From positions 55,720,522 through 55,784,521 of the forward strand of contig NC_092861.1 in the NCBI RefSeq assembly GCF_032062135.1: a DNA stretch of 64,000 nt. The letters run 5' to 3'. Source of the stretch: Pyxicephalus adspersus. Its lineage: Eukaryota; Chordata; Amphibia; Anura; Pyxicephalidae. The notes beneath the pieces are model-generated. The model was not told the DNA's origin. It searched no databases and saw only the letters and a program-made list of their open reading frames with translations. Positions 60,641 through 64,000 of the stretch are shown here, piece after piece; within the stretch, counting starts at the first letter, position 1; every line of letters starts with the position of its first letter. Position numbers and translations under genes: made by a program.

Positions 60641-63600
60641 ATACCATGTTGATTGAATTACAACAATTAGAAAGATTTGAATGTTTCTCTGCAAACAAAA
60701 CCCTCCGTCTCTTCTTTACACTCTATTTTTATTTTCATATGCATAAAGAATGCAAATACAAATATCAGGTTATATGTCTATTTGCGGACATGTATTTTTG
60801 TGGGGAAACTGTGCTACCCAAAACTATCTAGTTAAATTCTTCCTTTCTGTCTGCCATCCTTTAAAGGGTTAATCGAATTGCTATGCCACAACACATTCTA
60901 CTCCTAAAAACTTTCATACCTATAGTAACCAGTAGCAACCAGATTTCAACTTACTCTAATGAAGTGATAAAAAATTAATCTAACAGACTTGGTTACTGCC
61001 TCTGGCACATAGTCATTGCTTTTGAGCTGCCACAGTGAATAAGTCTGTAAGCGATTAAGTTTGTTACTAACTGTTTCATCTGTGATAGAGACTCATTTGG
61101 CCCTAATATAATTTAACAAATCCCCTCTTTATGTGGTCTTTGGCACTCTTTCCTAAACAAACTTCAGTGTTTAATCATTTTACAATACTGCAATGTTCAA
61201 TGTTCATAGAAAAAAATCTGACAGGCATTCAGAAAAGCAGACAAGTTCAAAATAAAGGAACAAGAAAATAATTGTTTTATTAGGCCGCAGTCTAACACAA
61301 AGGACTAGTGGATGGCTGACATTTTATCAAGATAATCTCTGACATCATCGGAGTTAAATTATACCCTGCTAATAGTCCAATGGGTATACTTCAGTTCCTT
61401 TGTATATTTTCCCTAAAAGATCTCAAATTAACTTTTGGAAAGTTTCAATTTATCCAATCAACCTGGATCTGTAATTACTGAAAGGTACTCTTTGCTTTTC
61501 TGTGCACACATAATACTTTTCTGCCTTTAAAATATATGAACAGTTTAAAATGGAGAACATATGAAAAGACACAAAGAATGATTATGTATTTAACAACAGA
61601 TGAAAAATAAAACTAGATAGAACCTCCAGTAACATTATCGGTGCCAATTATTCACTGCCCCATGAAAAGTGCTGCTGTTTAAGCAGCATCCTTTTGGGAC
61701 ATTTTGAGATAGGTATTTATCTTACCACTTAGCCCAAAACTGCCGAATGCCCCTCTGGATACTGGATGGCATAGTAATAAAGGATTTTCACATTAGTTTA
61801 GTGCTAATAAGGTAACTTTTCCATTGTGTGTGTGTGTGTAGTGGAGTATTTTCGGTTTTGGTACCCCATATCTTTTAGCTGCAGTATTCTTTTTTTATAT
61901 TATTGTGTAGTTGTACCTGTTAATAATCAGTTAATAATATCTGGACAAAGTAATTGGTAAACATATATAATGTAATCTGAGAATATTATCTTTTTTATTG
62001 GAACCCCAAATCTGCCTACATAAATTACAGTTTTCATTACATGCATATTAGTTCAGTGACCTGTGACACGTACTTACCTCGTTATACACATTGGGTAATT
62101 ATACAAATTAGGCCATTAGGTAAGGGAGTAAACAAAAATTGCAAATGCCGAACTGCACAAGCAGAAACAACCTACTGTCAAGCCTACCATGGGCTTCAGA
62201 TAATTGAAGTAAGTGTTGTGTTCTAATTTAAAGGAAATATTTTTTATACTGTTTGTATATTTGTTTACATTGTAACTCTTTCTGGGAACGGTTAGGGGAA
62301 CTTACATGCCACTTATTTTCCTCCCTGGATAAGTTGGAAAATGTTAATTAGGGGTTTTCAGATTGAACAATAAACCCCTTCCTTCCCTGAATGATCGGCT
62401 TCCTTTTTTTGGCCACCCAGGTTTTATGTAAAAAGATCCTATTTAAAATTTAAGGGAACCCTTTAGCAGGGATTTCTGCAGACTTCAATGAAGTTGGTCC
62501 CACACATTTGGTTCAGTGATCTTTGAAAGGATGTTGCCAAGCCTATAATTAATCAAGCCTGGGCAGACTTGCCCTAACTAATACGAAAATCCATGCTTCG
62601 AAATATACAGATCACATACTAGTTTATAAGGGTTCCAGAAGGCACCCAGAAGACAGGAAGCCCATTTAACCTGGAAGAGACTTGGTACAGGACCAAGAAG
62701 GAAGATTTGGAAGGAAGCCCTGGGGAAGGTGGGAACTGATAAAAAATGATTGGGGTTTTAAGAACAGGATCAGCTTTTTCTGCATTATAAATTAGAGAAT
62801 AAAAAATATGCTAATACAACTCTGCTTCCTGGGCAGTTGTAAATCCCAAAGAAAGCATAGACTGTCAAGTATAATGGATAAATAATATATGTTCTGTCCT
62901 TCACTTGATCAGTCACGTACATGAAAATGACATCAAATAAAACTGTACTTTTGAATTATTTGAAAGGAACTTCTTGGCAAAGTCATCTTTTTTGACAGAA
63001 AGGAGGAATAGTCAATAAAACAATTAAACTGAAAATTGGCTTGAGGTAAGAGTTCTTACCTAATCACCTCCAGCTACCTTGACCTCTCTCTATAAATAGT
63101 AGTTACCCAGCTGTTGGCTTCAATATTTTGAGTGCACTTAATACTTCTAATCTGCAGACTTTCTCCAGGTCTATGCCTCGGGAAATATTTAAGCCAGTGG
63201 ATCAGAATGAAAGCCAATTAACTACTGTTTGAAAAAGAAGAATTTTCATCAATTGTGCCCCCATATTTTCTGAGTATCCTGTATCTTGCAGAATCCCCAC
63301 TGATTCCCACTAGTGCCAAACTGATACTCTTCTGGAAGGGCACAGCTGGGGTGATAGTCAGGTTACATTATTCTAGCTGTCCTATGACCTGGAAGGCTGT
63401 CAAACTGGTGAATCCTGTAGATACTAAAACATTTTGTTTTGTTCTGATGGAAATTCTCCAGCTCTACTGTCAGTGAAACCCTTATCACCTGCACGAATAA
63501 TGTCCCCGAAAAACAGAGCACTGAAGACAACTGCAAAGTACAGTGCTGCTCTGCTGTGTATATTGGGTGAGCTGCTCTCCCAATGTAATCTGCAGGGCTA

Positions 63601-63724
63601 GGCTGTCGTTGTGTTTAATCATTCCTGCAAGTTGCTGTTTAAGTTTTATTTCATAAATTATTCCTATGCATAAATAAGTAAATAATGGTGTATAAAACTT
63701 AAAATTGGACCCTCTTATAAACCC
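60641..63724. other. Unassigned AT-rich DNA
   Basis: No gene or certain repeat. A short (GT)n run lies at 61825-61838. Confidence 0.5.
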
Positions 63725-64000
63725 CAATTAGTTTTGTTTCAATCAGTTTTTATTAATATTTACACAAGTTATTACAAAACAGGAAAAGAAAATATCACAT
63801 ATATAAACAAAGGAAAAGGGGGGCCAGAAGAGCCTCCCGGCCCACCATTTACAATCATTAGGTATAATACAGGTGACATTTTACATTTATATAACAGTGC
63901 AGATGAATATGTATATATCCACTAGTACAGGAAAACAGGGGGTAGGGAGAATACAGAAGGAAATAGACATAGCATAAAACCACCCTTAACTGAAATAGAG
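63725..64000 (-). mobile_element. Probable LINE 3' end, running off the right edge
   Basis: TTTTTATTAATATTTACACA followed by GTTATTACAAAACAGGAAAAG is the look of a reversed LINE 3' end; a GGGGGGCCAGAAGAGCCTCC block follows. No coding part is visible before the window ends, so the call rests on sequence style alone. It may also be another retroelement. Confidence 0.4.

Noticed and set aside
1..64000. CRISPR array, operon or prokaryotic gene cluster
   Set aside because: No regularly spaced identical repeats and no dense coding; tandem repeats here lack unique spacers of constant length.

Overview
This window looks like non-coding vertebrate nuclear DNA, most likely from a frog. It is AT-rich, full of stop codons in all six frames, and contains no gene I can recognise. 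The frog assignment is an inference from the mix of interspersed repeats: short foldback MITEs with 'TTTATAAAGC'-type or 'GGGCCTGATTTA'-type ends, a CpG-dense MITE starting AAAGGTGCGTACACAC, tRNA-headed SINE-like repeats with a 'GTAATATGTTGGCGCTATATAAAT' type tail (split here as GTAATATG and GCGCTATATAAAT), an L1/Tx1-clade LINE, and hAT, Tc1/mariner and piggyBac-like remnants. No database search was possible, so family names come from ends, target-site duplications and motifs. The window could be one long intron or an intergenic stretch.

Layout. 0-7 kb: a decayed Tc1/mariner transposase end (561-755), then an element built almost entirely of nested palindromes (2664-3360) and a SINE-like tail. 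7-16 kb: short foldback MITEs, AT microsatellites, a MITE with CAGGTAGTCC ends (11269-11736), a CpG-dense MITE (13659-14086), and a G-poor stretch (14.7-15.1 kb). 16-23 kb: a decayed tandem repeat of roughly 30 bp and a possible MITE (20945-21345). 23.4-25.4 kb: a complete tRNA-like SINE next to a hAT element (23974-25410) that was itself hit by a TTAA-flanked, piggyBac-like element (24013-25203).

29-37 kb: several MITEs, a CT-rich LTR-like piece, a broken L1/Tx1 LINE (33736-35393, RT active-site motif damaged), a second CAGGTAGTCC MITE in the opposite orientation and a SINE. 41-45 kb: a decayed minisatellite whose core resembles the palindromic RFX/X-box site, flanked by two opposite copies of another repeat. 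46-53 kb: SINE, hAT and foldback MITE copies. 56-57.4 kb: about 450 bp of polypyrimidine and an AT palindrome, probably inside a hAT-like element. 58-64 kb: another foldback MITE, a second and reversed copy of the nested-palindrome family (60037-60640), and a probable LINE 3' end running off the right edge.

No genes act together here. What the sequence records is transposon history: nested insertions, repeated use of a few MITE families, and hairpin-rich non-autonomous elements. The best candidate for something undescribed is the modular palindrome family at 2.7 and 60.2 kb. A few spliceable short open segments (17814-17849, 23485-23556) are listed only as weak exon candidates.
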